Assembly (NCBI GenBank): GCA_035765415.1
Contig: DASTXR010000054.1
Coordinates: forward strand, 23,295 to 87,294
Reading direction: 5' to 3'
DNA: 64,000 nt
Source of the DNA: CADEED01 sp035765415
Lineage (GTDB): Bacteria; Pseudomonadota; Gammaproteobacteria; Steroidobacterales; Steroidobacteraceae
Positions within the stretch are counted from its first letter, which is position 1; each line of letters opens with the position of its first letter. Below, in pieces: positions 7,071 to 15,325 of the stretch. Position numbers and translations under genes: made by a program. The notes beneath the pieces were generated by a model. That model was given only the letters and a program-made list of their open reading frames with translations. It ran no database searches and was not told the DNA's origin.

Positions 7071-9008
7071 ATGTCAACGGATCTCCCGGAACAGGTTCCC
7101 GGCGCCGAACGCTCGCAATTTGCCCTGCTGGGCACTCGCCGATTCCTGCCGTTCTTCCTCACCCAGTTTCTCGGGGCCTTCAACGACAACCTGTTCCGCA
7201 ACGCGGTGGTGGTTTCCATCACCTTCGGTGCGGCGGCCGCGAGCGGCGCCGGTGTGCTGGCGAACGTGGCGCAGGGCCTCTTCATCCTCCCGTTTTTCCT
7301 GTTCTCGGCGCTGTCCGGCCAGCTCGCCGACAAGTACGAAAAGAGCCGGCTGATCCGCCAGTCCCGCCTCGCGGAAGTGGTGCTCATGCTCTGCGGCGCG
7401 GTGGCGCTGTACATCGGCCAGATTTCGATCCTGCTCGGCGTGATCTTCCTGTTAGGCGTGCTGGCCACCATCTTCGGGCCGCTCAAGTATTCGCTGATGC
7501 CGCAGCACCTGCGCCAGAGCGAGCTGGTGGGCGGCAACGCGCTCGTCGACGCCGGCACCTTCATCGCCATCCTCGCAGGCACGATCGCCGGCGGCCTGCT
7601 CGCCCCTGCCGCCAGCGGCGGCGCATCGGCGACTGACGACGCGAATCTTGCCGCGGCGGTGACCATGGTGGCCGTGGCGGTGATCATGTACCTGTGCTCG
7701 CGCGCCATTCCGCGCGCCGAGGCCACCGATCCCGCGCTCAGGATCAACTTCAATCCGGTCACATCGACCTGGGAAGTGATCCGCTTCGCGGCGAAGACCC
7801 GCACCATCTTCCTGTCGTTGTTAGGCATCTCGTGGTTCTGGCTCGTCGGGGCGCTGTTGCTGGCGCAATTGCCGGCCTACGCGCGCGACGTGCTCGGCGG
7901 CGACAAGACGGTGTACACGCTGCTGCTGGCGGCGTTCTCGATCGGCACCGCCATCGGCTCGCTGGCCTGCGAACGGCTTTCCGGCCACAAGGTGGAAATC
8001 GGCCTCGTCCCGCTCGGGTCCATCGGCATGACGGTGTGCCTGCTCGACCTGTACTTCGAACACCCTGGTGTGCACGCAGCGGGCGCCGCGGTGGTTACGT
8101 GGACGCAGTTCCTCGCCGCGGGCGGCTGGGACATCGCGCTCGACTGCGCGTTGACAGGCATATTCGGCGGCCTGTTCATCGTGCCGCTGTACGCGCTGAT
8201 CCTGCAGCGCAGCGCCGAGAGCCATCGCGCTCGCATCATCGCCTGCAACAACATCATGAACGCGGGCTTCATGGTCGTGGCCGCGTTGTTAGCCATCGTC
8301 TGGCTCGAAGTGCTGGAGTTCACCATCCCGCAGCTCTTCGTCCTGGCGGCGGTGCTGAACGCCATCGTGGCGGCCTACATCTACACGCTGGTGCCCGAAT
8401 TCCTGATGCGCTTCCTGTCGTGGGTGCTCGTCAACATCATGTACCGCATCAAGGTGCATGGTCTCGAGCTCATTCCCGAGAAAGGTCCCGTGCTCATCGT
8501 CTGCAACCACGTGAGCTTCATGGATCCGCTGGTCATCGGCGGCAGCGTGCGCCGGCCGATTCGTTTCGTCATGGACCACAACATCTTCAAGATCCCCGTC
8601 ATGAGCTTCATCTTCCGCACCGCGCGCGCGATCCCCATCGCGCCTGCGCACGAGGACCCGGCGGCGTTGCAGAAAGCTTTCGACCAGATCGACGCGGAGC
8701 TCGCCGATGGCGAGATCGTGTGCATTTTTCCCGAGGGCAAGCTGACGAAACACGGCGAGATCAACGAATTCAAAAAGGGCGTGGAAAGGATTCTCGAGCG
8801 CCGCCCCGTGCCCGTGGTGCCCATGGCGCTGCGCGGCCTGTACGGCAGCTTCTTCAGCCGGCAAGACGGCAAGGCGCCGATGACGAAGCCGCCGCGCCGG
8901 TTCTGGTCGCGCATCGAAGTCGTGGTCACCGCGCCCGTCCCCGGCGACGACGCCAGCGCCACCAGCCTGCAGCAGATCGTCGGCGGCCTGCGCGGCGAGT
9001 GGCAATAA
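7071..9008 (+). CDS. MFS lysophospholipid transporter fused to PlsC-type acyltransferase
   Basis: This encodes 645 residues in two parts. Residues about 20-440 form an MFS permease like LplT, opening with the characteristic FLTQFLGAFNDNLFRNAVV. Residues about 460-645 form a lysophosphatidate/lysophosphatidylethanolamine acyltransferase with NHVSFMD (479-485, catalytic H and D) and FPEG (553-556). In Enterobacteria LplT flips lysophospholipid inward and the separate Aas protein re-acylates it. Here transport and acyl transfer are one chain, but the acyl-ACP synthetase domain of Aas is missing, so a separate acyl donor is needed. The TAA stop is followed at once by a dispersed repeat, then a kinase gene. 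Confidence 0.9.
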   Translation: MSTDLPEQVPGAERSQFALLGTRRFLPFFLTQFLGAFNDNLFRNAVVVSITFGAAAASGAGVLANVAQGLFILPFFLFSALSGQLADKYEKSRLIRQSRLAEVVLMLCGAVALYIGQISILLGVIFLLGVLATIFGPLKYSLMPQHLRQSELVGGNALVDAGTFIAILAGTIAGGLLAPAASGGASATDDANLAAAVTMVAVAVIMYLCSRAIPRAEATDPALRINFNPVTSTWEVIRFAAKTRTIFLSLLGISWFWLVGALLLAQLPAYARDVLGGDKTVYTLLLAAFSIGTAIGSLACERLSGHKVEIGLVPLGSIGMTVCLLDLYFEHPGVHAAGAAVVTWTQFLAAGGWDIALDCALTGIFGGLFIVPLYALILQRSAESHRARIIACNNIMNAGFMVVAALLAIVWLEVLEFTIPQLFVLAAVLNAIVAAYIYTLVPEFLMRFLSWVLVNIMYRIKVHGLELIPEKGPVLIVCNHVSFMDPLVIGGSVRRPIRFVMDHNIFKIPVMSFIFRTARAIPIAPAHEDPAALQKAFDQIDAELADGEIVCIFPEGKLTKHGEINEFKKGVERILERRPVPVVPMALRGLYGSFFSRQDGKAPMTKPPRRFWSRIEVVVTAPVPGDDASATSLQQIVGGLRGEWQ

Positions 9009-9043
9009 TGGGGACACTCCCCATTTGCTAGCAAAAGGGGTCG
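9009..9043. repeat. Dispersed palindromic repeat, copy 1
   Basis: It starts on the base after a stop codon with TGGGGACA and TCCCCA arms, then a perfect 12-bp palindrome TTTGCTAGCAAA (9024-9035), then AAGGGGTC. A close copy lies at 63836-63870 and a diverged one at 63951-64000. It abuts the 5' end of the kinase gene, which has no ATG start. Confidence 0.8.
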
Positions 9044-9046
9044 CAC

Positions 9047-9691
9047 CTGGATCACTCGCAAATCCTGAAGTCCGACGTATTCGGCCGCGTGCGCCGCGCC
9101 GGCAACGTCGTCGTTCGTGAGGCGGATCATGCGCGTCCCTGGGCGCGTGCGCTGGCGAGACACCTCATGCGACGCGAACATCGCGCGCTGTCGCGCCTTG
9201 CGCTCGGCGCCGGCATCGAAGGCATCCCCCGCGCCCTGACCCTCGACGCCACGCAGCTCACGCGAAGCTGGATCGACGGCGCGCCCATGCAGATCGCGCA
9301 ACCCCGCGACCCTGCCTACTTCCGCGCCGCGCTGCGCCTGCTGCGCAGACTGCACGCCGCCAACGTCATCCACAACGACCTCGCCAAGGAAACCAACTGG
9401 CTGGTGACTCCCGATGGCCGCCCCGCCCTCGTCGACTTCCAGCTTGCAATGACATTGACGAAACGCGGCGCGCTCGCGCGCGCCCTCGGGCACGACGACC
9501 TGCGCCACCTGCTCAAGCACAAGCGCACCTATCTTCCCGGGCGCCTCACCGCCCGCGAGATGCGCATCCTCGCGAAGCACTCGCTGGTATCGCGCATCTG
9601 GATGGCCACCGGCAAGAAGGTCTATCTATTCGTGACGCGCAAGCTCCTGCGATGGAGCGACCGCGAAGGCGCGGGAGATCGCCAGCGTTGA
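9047..9691 (+). CDS. Small RIO/Kdo-kinase-like serine/threonine protein kinase
   Basis: The product is about 214 residues if read from 9047, or 200 from the GTG at 9089. Visible kinase elements are HND (catalytic loop, HNDLAKETN) and a metal-binding DFQ about 20 residues later, as in compact RIO1/WaaP-like kinases. The conserved-looking N-terminal stretch ILKSDVFGRVRRAG lies upstream of the GTG at 9089, so that GTG probably truncates the protein. The open frame extends back to the repeat ending near 9043 and offers only CTG codons (9047, 9065). I think a repeat insertion removed or replaced the original start. The substrate is unknown. It follows the acyltransferase gene. Confidence 0.7.
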   Translation: MDHSQILKSDVFGRVRRAGNVVVREADHARPWARALARHLMRREHRALSRLALGAGIEGIPRALTLDATQLTRSWIDGAPMQIAQPRDPAYFRAALRLLRRLHAANVIHNDLAKETNWLVTPDGRPALVDFQLAMTLTKRGALARALGHDDLRHLLKHKRTYLPGRLTAREMRILAKHSLVSRIWMATGKKVYLFVTRKLLRWSDREGAGDRQR

Positions 9692-9695
9692 TCGA

Positions 9696-10406
9696 TCACT
9701 CCCACGGCTTGCTCATGATGAAGAGCAGCAATGCATTGCCCGTGCCCAGCACCAGGATGCATCGCAGCGCGATGTTCCACAGCTGCAAGCGTCCAAAAGT
9801 GTGAATCGCGAAGATGAAGTAGCAAAGCTCGATGGCGAACTTGATCCAGATCACGAATCCACGCGAGAAGCCGAGGTCCACGGGCAACAGCAGGTCCAGG
9901 AACGGCAGCACGGTCCATAACAAACCCACCGTCGGGAATGCATACGTCGCAAACACGTAGATTTCCGACAGCGTGCGACGGCCTCGCGGGAACATCAGGT
10001 ACCACAGGCTGCCGAACCAGAAGATGAACAGGAATCTTCCGGCCACGAACCCGCTGAAGTGTGGCTGCCAGTTGAGCACCGAGTCCTGCCCCGTCATCAC
10101 CGCCAGCTTGCGCAAGCTCCAGGCGAGGACGAACTGCACGAACACACACGCTGCAAAGTACTGCAGCGGATCGACGATCCTGCTGCGCCGGCCATCCAGA
10201 TAGTCGTTGACGACCCCGCCCGGCCAGATCACGCACCCGCGGATGGTGCGCAGGAACCGGCCATCGAAGCGGTACACGCGCTGCGCCACCTCGCGCATGT
10301 AGTCGCCCGTCGTGAGGTGTTTTTCGAAATGTTGCTGGCCGCATTCATGGCAGAACGGGCCTAACAGCAAGGCTCCGCAGTTCCGGCAGCGTTTGCCTTC
10401 ATACAT
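9696..10406 (-). CDS. DUF3667-family zinc-ribbon membrane protein
   Basis: This encodes 236 residues. The N terminus has two CxxC pairs (CRNCGALLLGPFCHECGQ) forming a zinc ribbon. The DUF3667 core follows (GDYMREVAQRVYRFDGRFLRTIRG and the GGVVNDYLDGRRSRIVDPLQY segment). The C-terminal half has about four to five membrane spans. Function is unknown. It is convergent with the kinase gene, 4 bp apart. Confidence 0.85.
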   Translation of the reverse strand: MYEGKRCRNCGALLLGPFCHECGQQHFEKHLTTGDYMREVAQRVYRFDGRFLRTIRGCVIWPGGVVNDYLDGRRSRIVDPLQYFAACVFVQFVLAWSLRKLAVMTGQDSVLNWQPHFSGFVAGRFLFIFWFGSLWYLMFPRGRRTLSEIYVFATYAFPTVGLLWTVLPFLDLLLPVDLGFSRGFVIWIKFAIELCYFIFAIHTFGRLQLWNIALRCILVLGTGNALLLFIMSKPWE

Positions 10407-10519
10407 GCCGGTTCACGACCTCCCGCAGAAGAAGGTCGAATATGTGAGAGCCCGGAGAGGTCTGATAGGGGACTTTGGTCCCGGTGCAATGACGCAACGC
10501 AGCAAGCGCGAGCGTCGCA

Positions 10520-10549
10520 GGATCTTTCGAACCAGGATCCTTCGAACTA
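10520..10549. repeat. Two tandem 15-bp units after the ABC permease gene
   Basis: GGATCTTTCGAACCA and GGATCCTTCGAACTA lie head to tail, two mismatches apart, directly downstream of the permease stop. A small GGGAC/GTCCC hairpin is nearby (10469-10482). No function is evident. Confidence 0.6.
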
Positions 10550-10550
10550 G

Positions 10551-11891
10551 TCAGGCACCGCGCGCCGTCATTACACGGTCCCGCCGGCACTCCATCCAGT
10601 CGATCCGCGTCCACCGGTTTCGAGCCTGGGATCTCAGGATGAGGGCCAGCACGGCGAGTCCGGCTTCAATCGCCAACACGGTGATGAGGTCCAGTGGTTC
10701 CTGCACGATGAAAATCGCCACCGCCATGAGCGTCAGCATGACGGCGACGGCTATCACGCTCTCGATCGAACGCAGGCCGCGCGTGATCATGAGGCCGAGG
10801 TAGGTACTCAGAACCGTGCCCAGCGCCAGCAGCGGCACGCCGACCACGAGGAGCATTGCCGGAAATCCACTGAAGCTACCCACGAACAGCAGCACCAGGA
10901 TCAAAGACCCGAGCACGTAGGCGTTGTGGCGCCAGAACGATCGCTCCACTTGTGAGAACAGTTCGTCTCTCGACCAGTTGCCGCGCAACCAGAGCGCGCG
11001 GCTTCGGCTGGCGGCCTCCCCGGCAATGGCCCCGGTCACGGTGCTGAAGATCGTGAGGTAGAACAGCCAGATCGAGGTGAAGTCACCGACGAATCGCGTG
11101 GCGATGAGGACGGGCAGCACCTGCGAGGCGATCAGCAACCACGGATTCGATGTGCCTAACATGAGATCGAATTCGCGCCCGGCGGTACTGCGGCGCAAGC
11201 CCACACGAGCGCCCGCGGGCCGCTGGCTGACACGCTGCTCCCTCCGCGCCTTGTAACGCGGCCACAGCAGGAACACAGCGCCAAACACGATCCAGATGAC
11301 GGCGATCTGCAGCAGGTTCCACGAAGCCGTCATGGTCAGGTCCTGAAGGTCCCGTGCCGGCGCGAACATCAGGATCGCGATCACCAGCAAGGCCTTGATG
11401 GAGCCGATCGCGTTGGGCTCGTTGCTCATGAACCACATTGCGAGATACAGCCAGCCAGCGAACAGCATCACGGATGTAAATAGGATGAGTGCCATTTGCA
11501 CGACGTATTCGAGAGCGCCCGGATGCTTCACGATTTCCGAAAGGCTGGTGCTCATTCCGGAAAGGAATGCCGCCGGCGACAACACGCCGGCGGGTATCGC
11601 AACGATGAGGGTAGTTAGGAACGCGCTCGCCAGTAGTTTGAAGCGTGCACCCGGCAGGATGCCGACGGCATGGCTGCGCGCGAGGCGCCCGACCATCAAT
11701 GGCATCAATGAGCTGCCGAGAAAGAAGGCGAGGAGCCCGATCATGGCGATCCAGACGCTGTCGCCGGCGTGCGGCTGGGTCACCAGGATGGCGAAGCTGA
11801 TCAGCATGACCATCAGGCCGGCGATCGTGAGCACGCGCATCGCGAGCGTGCCCATGAAATATGAATAAACCAGCCGAAGCACCGCTTTCAT
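10551..11891 (-). CDS. ABC transporter permease, ABC-2 type
   Basis: This encodes 446 residues with roughly ten to twelve hydrophobic segments and no nucleotide-binding motif. The start (MKAVLRLVYSYFMGTLAMRVL) resembles ABC-2 permeases that pair with a stand-alone ATPase. Its ATG overlaps the stop of the ATPase gene by ATGA. It therefore forms the membrane half of an exporter controlled by the adjacent GntR-type regulator. The substrate is unknown; related YtrA-linked systems respond to cell-envelope antibiotics. Confidence 0.85.
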   Translation of the reverse strand: MKAVLRLVYSYFMGTLAMRVLTIAGLMVMLISFAILVTQPHAGDSVWIAMIGLLAFFLGSSLMPLMVGRLARSHAVGILPGARFKLLASAFLTTLIVAIPAGVLSPAAFLSGMSTSLSEIVKHPGALEYVVQMALILFTSVMLFAGWLYLAMWFMSNEPNAIGSIKALLVIAILMFAPARDLQDLTMTASWNLLQIAVIWIVFGAVFLLWPRYKARREQRVSQRPAGARVGLRRSTAGREFDLMLGTSNPWLLIASQVLPVLIATRFVGDFTSIWLFYLTIFSTVTGAIAGEAASRSRALWLRGNWSRDELFSQVERSFWRHNAYVLGSLILVLLFVGSFSGFPAMLLVVGVPLLALGTVLSTYLGLMITRGLRSIESVIAVAVMLTLMAVAIFIVQEPLDLITVLAIEAGLAVLALILRSQARNRWTRIDWMECRRDRVMTARGA

Positions 11892-12766
11892 CGGTGGAGC
11901 TCCACGAAGACTTCTTCGAGGCCGAGCGTCTCCACCTCGATCTGCACCGAGGCGCTCTTCTCCAGTGACTCCTGCGCTTCCGCCGTCCAGTCGCGCACCA
12001 CGGCCGTCGCAAATGCGCCATCGCGGCGTACGTTGAGGACACCCGGAATCTCGAGCCGCGGGAGTTCCGCGCCCGAGCCGCGGATATGCAGGCGGACGAT
12101 CGATTCCTTGAGTGAATCGAGATCGCCCTGCCAGTCGAGTCGGCCGTCCTTGAGGATCCAGATGCGGTTGGCGAGCCGCTCGATGTCCGACACGATGTGC
12201 GACGAGAACACGATGGATCGTTGTCCGTCCGCCGAGATTGTCAGGAGTTGTTCGAGGAACTGCCGGCGCGCAATCGGATCGAGACTGGCGACGGGCTCAT
12301 CGAGGATCAGCAGCTCCGGCTTGTGCCCGAACGCGAGCAGGATCGACAGCTTCTGCCGCTCGCCCACCGACATGCCCTTGATGCGCGCATTTACATTGAC
12401 GCCCCACTCTCCGCACAGGCGGTCGATGAGCTCGAAATCCCAGTGCGAATAGAACGACGCGATGACGCGCAGCTGATCGGCCACCGTGAGCTGGTCCAGC
12501 AGCTCATCCTGTTGCGGAACGAAGCCGACGCGCGCTTTGATGTCACCGGGCAACTTCCGGCTTTCGTGTCCGAAGACGCGGATCGCTCCGGCCGTGGGCG
12601 CGGTGAACCCCAGCATGATCTCGAGCAGCGTGGTCTTGCCCGCTCCGTTCTTGCCGAGCACGCCGATCACGTCACCCGGTGACACTCCGAATGAGACGTC
12701 CTGGAGTACCTGCTTCTGTCCGAAAGCCTTGCACAGGTTGGCGGCTTCGACGGCGGCGTTATTCAT
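11888..12766 (-). CDS. ABC transporter ATP-binding protein
   Basis: This encodes 292 residues. Walker A is GKNGAGKTT, the signature is MSVGERQKL, and Walker B is LLILDEPVASLDP followed by the switch histidine in SSHIVSDIERL. The C-terminal 80 residues are an extra domain often seen in ABC-2 exporters. The signature loop reads SVGER rather than LSGGQ, as is common in this subgroup. It overlaps the regulator gene by 8 bp and the permease gene by 4 bp, so the three are one operon. Confidence 0.93.
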   Translation of the reverse strand: MNNAAVEAANLCKAFGQKQVLQDVSFGVSPGDVIGVLGKNGAGKTTLLEIMLGFTAPTAGAIRVFGHESRKLPGDIKARVGFVPQQDELLDQLTVADQLRVIASFYSHWDFELIDRLCGEWGVNVNARIKGMSVGERQKLSILLAFGHKPELLILDEPVASLDPIARRQFLEQLLTISADGQRSIVFSSHIVSDIERLANRIWILKDGRLDWQGDLDSLKESIVRLHIRGSGAELPRLEIPGVLNVRRDGAFATAVVRDWTAEAQESLEKSASVQIEVETLGLEEVFVELHR

Positions 12767-13139
12767 CGTCCTGCTCCCATTCGCGACGTACGGCCTTCAC
12801 CAGCTCCGCTTCGCTCAGTTCGAGTTGTTTGGCGGCGACCACGGTCTGCTCGACCAGCGGACCGATCTGCTGCAGCCGCTTTGGCAGCTGCGAATGATTT
12901 TTTGCCTGGCTGGCCACCGTCATGGGCCGGCCGCGATGCCGCTCGAGCAGCCCTTCGGTCTCGAGGATGCTGTAGGCGCGCGAAATGGTCATCGGGTTGA
13001 TGGTGTGGCGCAGCGCGAGGTCGCGCACCGACGGCAGCGCCGTGCCCGGCGGAAGCTGCCCGCTCGCCACCATGCGCCTCACCTGCTCGAGGATCTGCCG
13101 GTAGATCGGGATGCCGGATTGCGGATTGAGTATGAACAC
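12759..13139 (-). CDS. GntR-family (YtrA subfamily) transcriptional regulator
   Basis: This encodes 126 residues, starting at GTG. The winged helix is typical: PIYRQILEQVRRMVASGQLPPGTALPSVRDLA then TISRAYSILETEGLLERHRG. The short C-terminal part (about 50 residues) lacks a large effector domain, which defines the YtrA subgroup. Such proteins usually repress their own operon, here the downstream ABC exporter. Two nested inverted repeats lie just upstream and are the likely operator. Confidence 0.92.
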   Translation of the reverse strand: MFILNPQSGIPIYRQILEQVRRMVASGQLPPGTALPSVRDLALRHTINPMTISRAYSILETEGLLERHRGRPMTVASQAKNHSQLPKRLQQIGPLVEQTVVAAKQLELSEAELVKAVRREWEQDDE

Positions 13140-13157
13140 GCGATACCCAGTGAACCT

Positions 13158-13190
13158 GTGTATCGAGACATTAATACACTTGGTGTCTCG
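13158..13190. promoter_or_regulatory. Nested inverted repeats, probable operator of the GntR-type regulator
   Basis: GTGTAT (13158-13163) and ATACAC (13174-13179) form one inverted repeat with a 10-bp spacer. CGAGACA (13164-13170) and TGTCTCG (13184-13190) form a second, interleaved one with a 13-bp spacer. They lie 19-51 bp upstream of the regulator start on the minus strand, where autorepression by YtrA-type regulators usually acts. Confidence 0.6.
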
Positions 13191-13205
13191 CTGTCGAGAA
13201 CCGCG

Positions 13206-13628
13206 TCACGCCTTGCGTGGGTATCGCCTGCGCAGCGCGTCGATCGAGGCCTTCGCCAGCTTCCTGAGCACCGCACGGTCTATGTCATCGAGCGACTTTA
13301 TGTACAGGCAACCCGCGCTGGCCTTGTGTTTGCCGAGCTTCGCTTCGAGACCTGTGGCTTCGCGACCGGGCGTGACATAGAGCACGAGCGCGCTCTTGCG
13401 CGGCGAGAAGCCGATGAGCGGCGCGTCCCCTTCGCGCCCGCTTTCATACACGTAGTGATAGGAGTCGAAGCCGACGATGCTCGCGCCCCACATCTTCGCG
13501 GGCTTGCCGGTGAGCTCCTTGAACAGCTTCATCAGCTCCAGGCTGTCTTTCAATTGCTGGCCCGTCGCCGCCTTTTTCAGGAACGCTGCGACACTGACTT
13601 TGGTCGGCTTGGTCTTGTTTTCAGCCAT
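13206..13628 (-). CDS. DUF1801-family protein
   Basis: This encodes 140 residues. The pattern with a helix of about 30 residues, then GFDSYHYVYESGREGDAPLIGFSPRKSALVLY and KASAGCLYIKSLDDID, is that of the DUF1801/YdhG fold, small soluble proteins of unknown function. The start at 13628 lies inside the end of the upstream gene (52-bp overlap). It is last in a five-gene overlapping series. Confidence 0.85.
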   Translation of the reverse strand: MAENKTKPTKVSVAAFLKKAATGQQLKDSLELMKLFKELTGKPAKMWGASIVGFDSYHYVYESGREGDAPLIGFSPRKSALVLYVTPGREATGLEAKLGKHKASAGCLYIKSLDDIDRAVLRKLAKASIDALRRRYPRKA

Positions 13629-14086
13629 AGCAGGACTCCCACAACTCCCAACGTAAGGCACATCCAGTGCAAGGTGCTCATCGACACGACGTAAAGGAAC
13701 GGATTGGCGTCGCTCCACGGCGCGAACGGACGCATGTCGGCATGCATGATGCCGTCGAGAACGACGTGTGAATAGCTGCCGAGCAACGCGCCCACGACCA
13801 CCGGTGCCAAGGTCAGTTGCTGCCACTCGAACCAGTCGGGCACGCGGACATTTCTCGCCAACCGGCGCATGGCCACGAACAGCGCAACGGTCATCGCCGT
13901 CACCAGCGCGGCTCCCACGAAGGTATGCAGGAAGCGATGGACGGGATAATGGCCGCGCAGCACGTTGTAGACGGACTCGCAGTCCGTGATGCAATTGGCG
14001 GCGACGAAGGCGATGAAGCTCACCCGGCGCGGCGACACCGCGTGAAACAGCACGCCGGGGCCGAAGTGGAATGGCGTGATGGGCAA
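13577..14086 (-). CDS. YdjM/DUF457-like membrane metal-dependent hydrolase family protein
   Basis: This encodes 169 residues with a TTG start. Characteristic pieces are MPITPFHFGPG at the N terminus, a central HRFLHTFVGA and a later GSYSHVVLDGIMHADMRPF. The His/Asp residues in these blocks are the supposed metal ligands. Four membrane segments are predicted by eye. AAGGA lies about eight bases before the TTG, supporting this start. It begins one base after the stop of the acetyltransferase gene. Confidence 0.8.
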   Translation of the reverse strand: MPITPFHFGPGVLFHAVSPRRVSFIAFVAANCITDCESVYNVLRGHYPVHRFLHTFVGAALVTAMTVALFVAMRRLARNVRVPDWFEWQQLTLAPVVVGALLGSYSHVVLDGIMHADMRPFAPWSDANPFLYVVSMSTLHWMCLTLGVVGVLLWLKTRPSRPKSVSQRS

Positions 14087-14087
14087 A

Positions 14088-14558
14088 TCAAACGTCCTTG
14101 GCGTAGACGATGAAGCCGAAATGTTTGGCCACCTTGTCGTACAGCGTGCGCCCCGGCGTGTTGGTGGTGTGTGTCTGCCAATACACGCGTTTGCTGCCCG
14201 CCTCTTTCGCTATTTCGTAGACGCGCTCGATGAGCGCGCGGCCGATTCCGTGGCCACGGTAGTCAGGCGCGGTGAACAGGTCCTGCAGGTAGCACAACGG
14301 CTCCATGCGCGAAGTGCTGCGGTGATAGATGTAGTGACAGATGCCGACCACCTTGTGCTCGCGCTCGGCCACGATGCAATGCACCGGCTCGCTGGCGTCG
14401 AAGAAGCGCCGCCAGAGCGTGTCATTCATCTCTTCGGACAATGCCGTGGGGCCGGTGCGCTCGTAGAACGCGTTGTACTCATCCCAGAGAGGCCTCCACG
14501 CGTCGTAGTCCGCTGGTGTAACCGCACGGACCTTGATGGACGCTCGCTTTTTCGTCAT
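14088..14558 (-). CDS. GNAT-family N-acetyltransferase
   Basis: This encodes 156 residues. The acetyl-CoA pyrophosphate-binding motif is visible (YRGHGIGRALIERVYEIAKE), preceded by the beta-4 strand LCYLQDLFTAP and followed by VYWQTHTTNTPGRTLYDKVAKHFGF. The acceptor is unknown. Its ATG overlaps the upstream stop by ATGA. Confidence 0.92.
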   Translation of the reverse strand: MTKKRASIKVRAVTPADYDAWRPLWDEYNAFYERTGPTALSEEMNDTLWRRFFDASEPVHCIVAEREHKVVGICHYIYHRSTSRMEPLCYLQDLFTAPDYRGHGIGRALIERVYEIAKEAGSKRVYWQTHTTNTPGRTLYDKVAKHFGFIVYAKDV

Positions 14559-14899
14559 TTCTTCGCTTCTACCTTCGACCTGGATGCAGTGGAGTTCTCC
14601 GCGGGCACCAGCTCGCCCACGCAGATCGGAAATTCGCCGTACAGCTCGTTCAATGCGCTTTCGAGCTTTGCATAGTCCCACTTCTTCGATCTGGCGAGCA
14701 GTTCGTCATGCCTCAACCACCACTGCTGCACGTTGCCGACGGTCCACGAATTCTTGATTCGCGACAACTGAAGCCCCTTCGACGTCTGGCCGGTTTCCGC
14801 AATGATGTACACCTGGTCCGTGCATTGCGGTCCTTCCTCGCAGGCGCAGCCGGCCACCACCGGCGAGATGTTCAAGAACACCGCGGCCGCAGCTCCCAT
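14555..14899 (-). CDS. Small exported protein, possible lipoprotein
   Basis: This encodes 114 residues. The short hydrophobic start ends in VVAGC, a plausible lipobox, followed by a cysteine-containing segment (CACEEGPQC). I do not recognise the family. The rest is soluble, with one WWLRHDELLARSKKWDYAKL helix. It sits between a very small exported protein gene and the acetyltransferase gene and overlaps both, so it is likely expressed with them. Confidence 0.6.
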   Translation of the reverse strand: MGAAAAVFLNISPVVAGCACEEGPQCTDQVYIIAETGQTSKGLQLSRIKNSWTVGNVQQWWLRHDELLARSKKWDYAKLESALNELYGEFPICVGELVPAENSTASRSKVEAKK

Positions 14900-15039
14900 G
14901 CACGACGTTCAATCTTCACGAGCTTGAGGCGTTGCGCTCGATGAGCCTCGCGCTGAGCCTGCGGCCCGGGCACCTGGGCACTCGCCGTGACTGCGAAGAT
15001 GAATGAGACCGCGATGAAGAACGGGGAGATGGTTCGCAT
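14872..15039 (-). CDS. Very small exported peptide
   Basis: This encodes 55 residues. A clear signal peptide (MRTISPFFIAVSFIFAVTASAQ) is followed by a basic, arginine-rich tail. The upstream in-frame start at 15093 would precede the signal and is less likely. It overlaps the next gene by 28 bp. The signal peptide and overlap argue that it is real, but the short length leaves doubt. Confidence 0.45.
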   Translation of the reverse strand: MRTISPFFIAVSFIFAVTASAQVPGPQAQREAHRAQRLKLVKIERRAWELRPRCS

Positions 15040-15188
15040 GTTCGTTGTCCTGCTGACCGATGCTATTGGCGTCGCACGCGTGCGTGCAAACACCTGTCTC
15101 CATTGAGCCTTTTTGCCGGGGAAAGGTTGATGGGACGCGACGATGGCGCCGCACGAAGTCGAATAGCCCTTGTCGGCCCCGAATGGGA

Positions 15189-15199
15189 ATGATTATCAT
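15189..15199. promoter_or_regulatory. Fur-box-like site upstream of the siderophore receptor gene
   Basis: ATGATTATCAT is a near-perfect palindrome within GGAATGATTATCATC and matches the core of Fur-binding sites. It lies about 130 bp upstream of a siderophore-receptor gene, in a 286-bp divergent gap. Iron-dependent repression of the receptor is the natural reading. Confidence 0.5.
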
Positions 15200-15325
15200 C
15201 TGGGCCGCAATTCGGGGCCGTAGGGCCCTCCCGGGACCAGCCAGTCACTCCTCCGGCCCTTAGGGCCTGAAGGCCGCCAGCCATCCCTTCTTATCTATGT
15301 GGCTTTGCCACAGAAGGACTTGGCC

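Noticed and set aside
10469..10482. Another copy of the GGGGAC-type dispersed repeat
   Set aside because: Only a short GGGAC/GTCCC hairpin is present, without the TTTGCTAGCAAA or AAAAGGGG parts.
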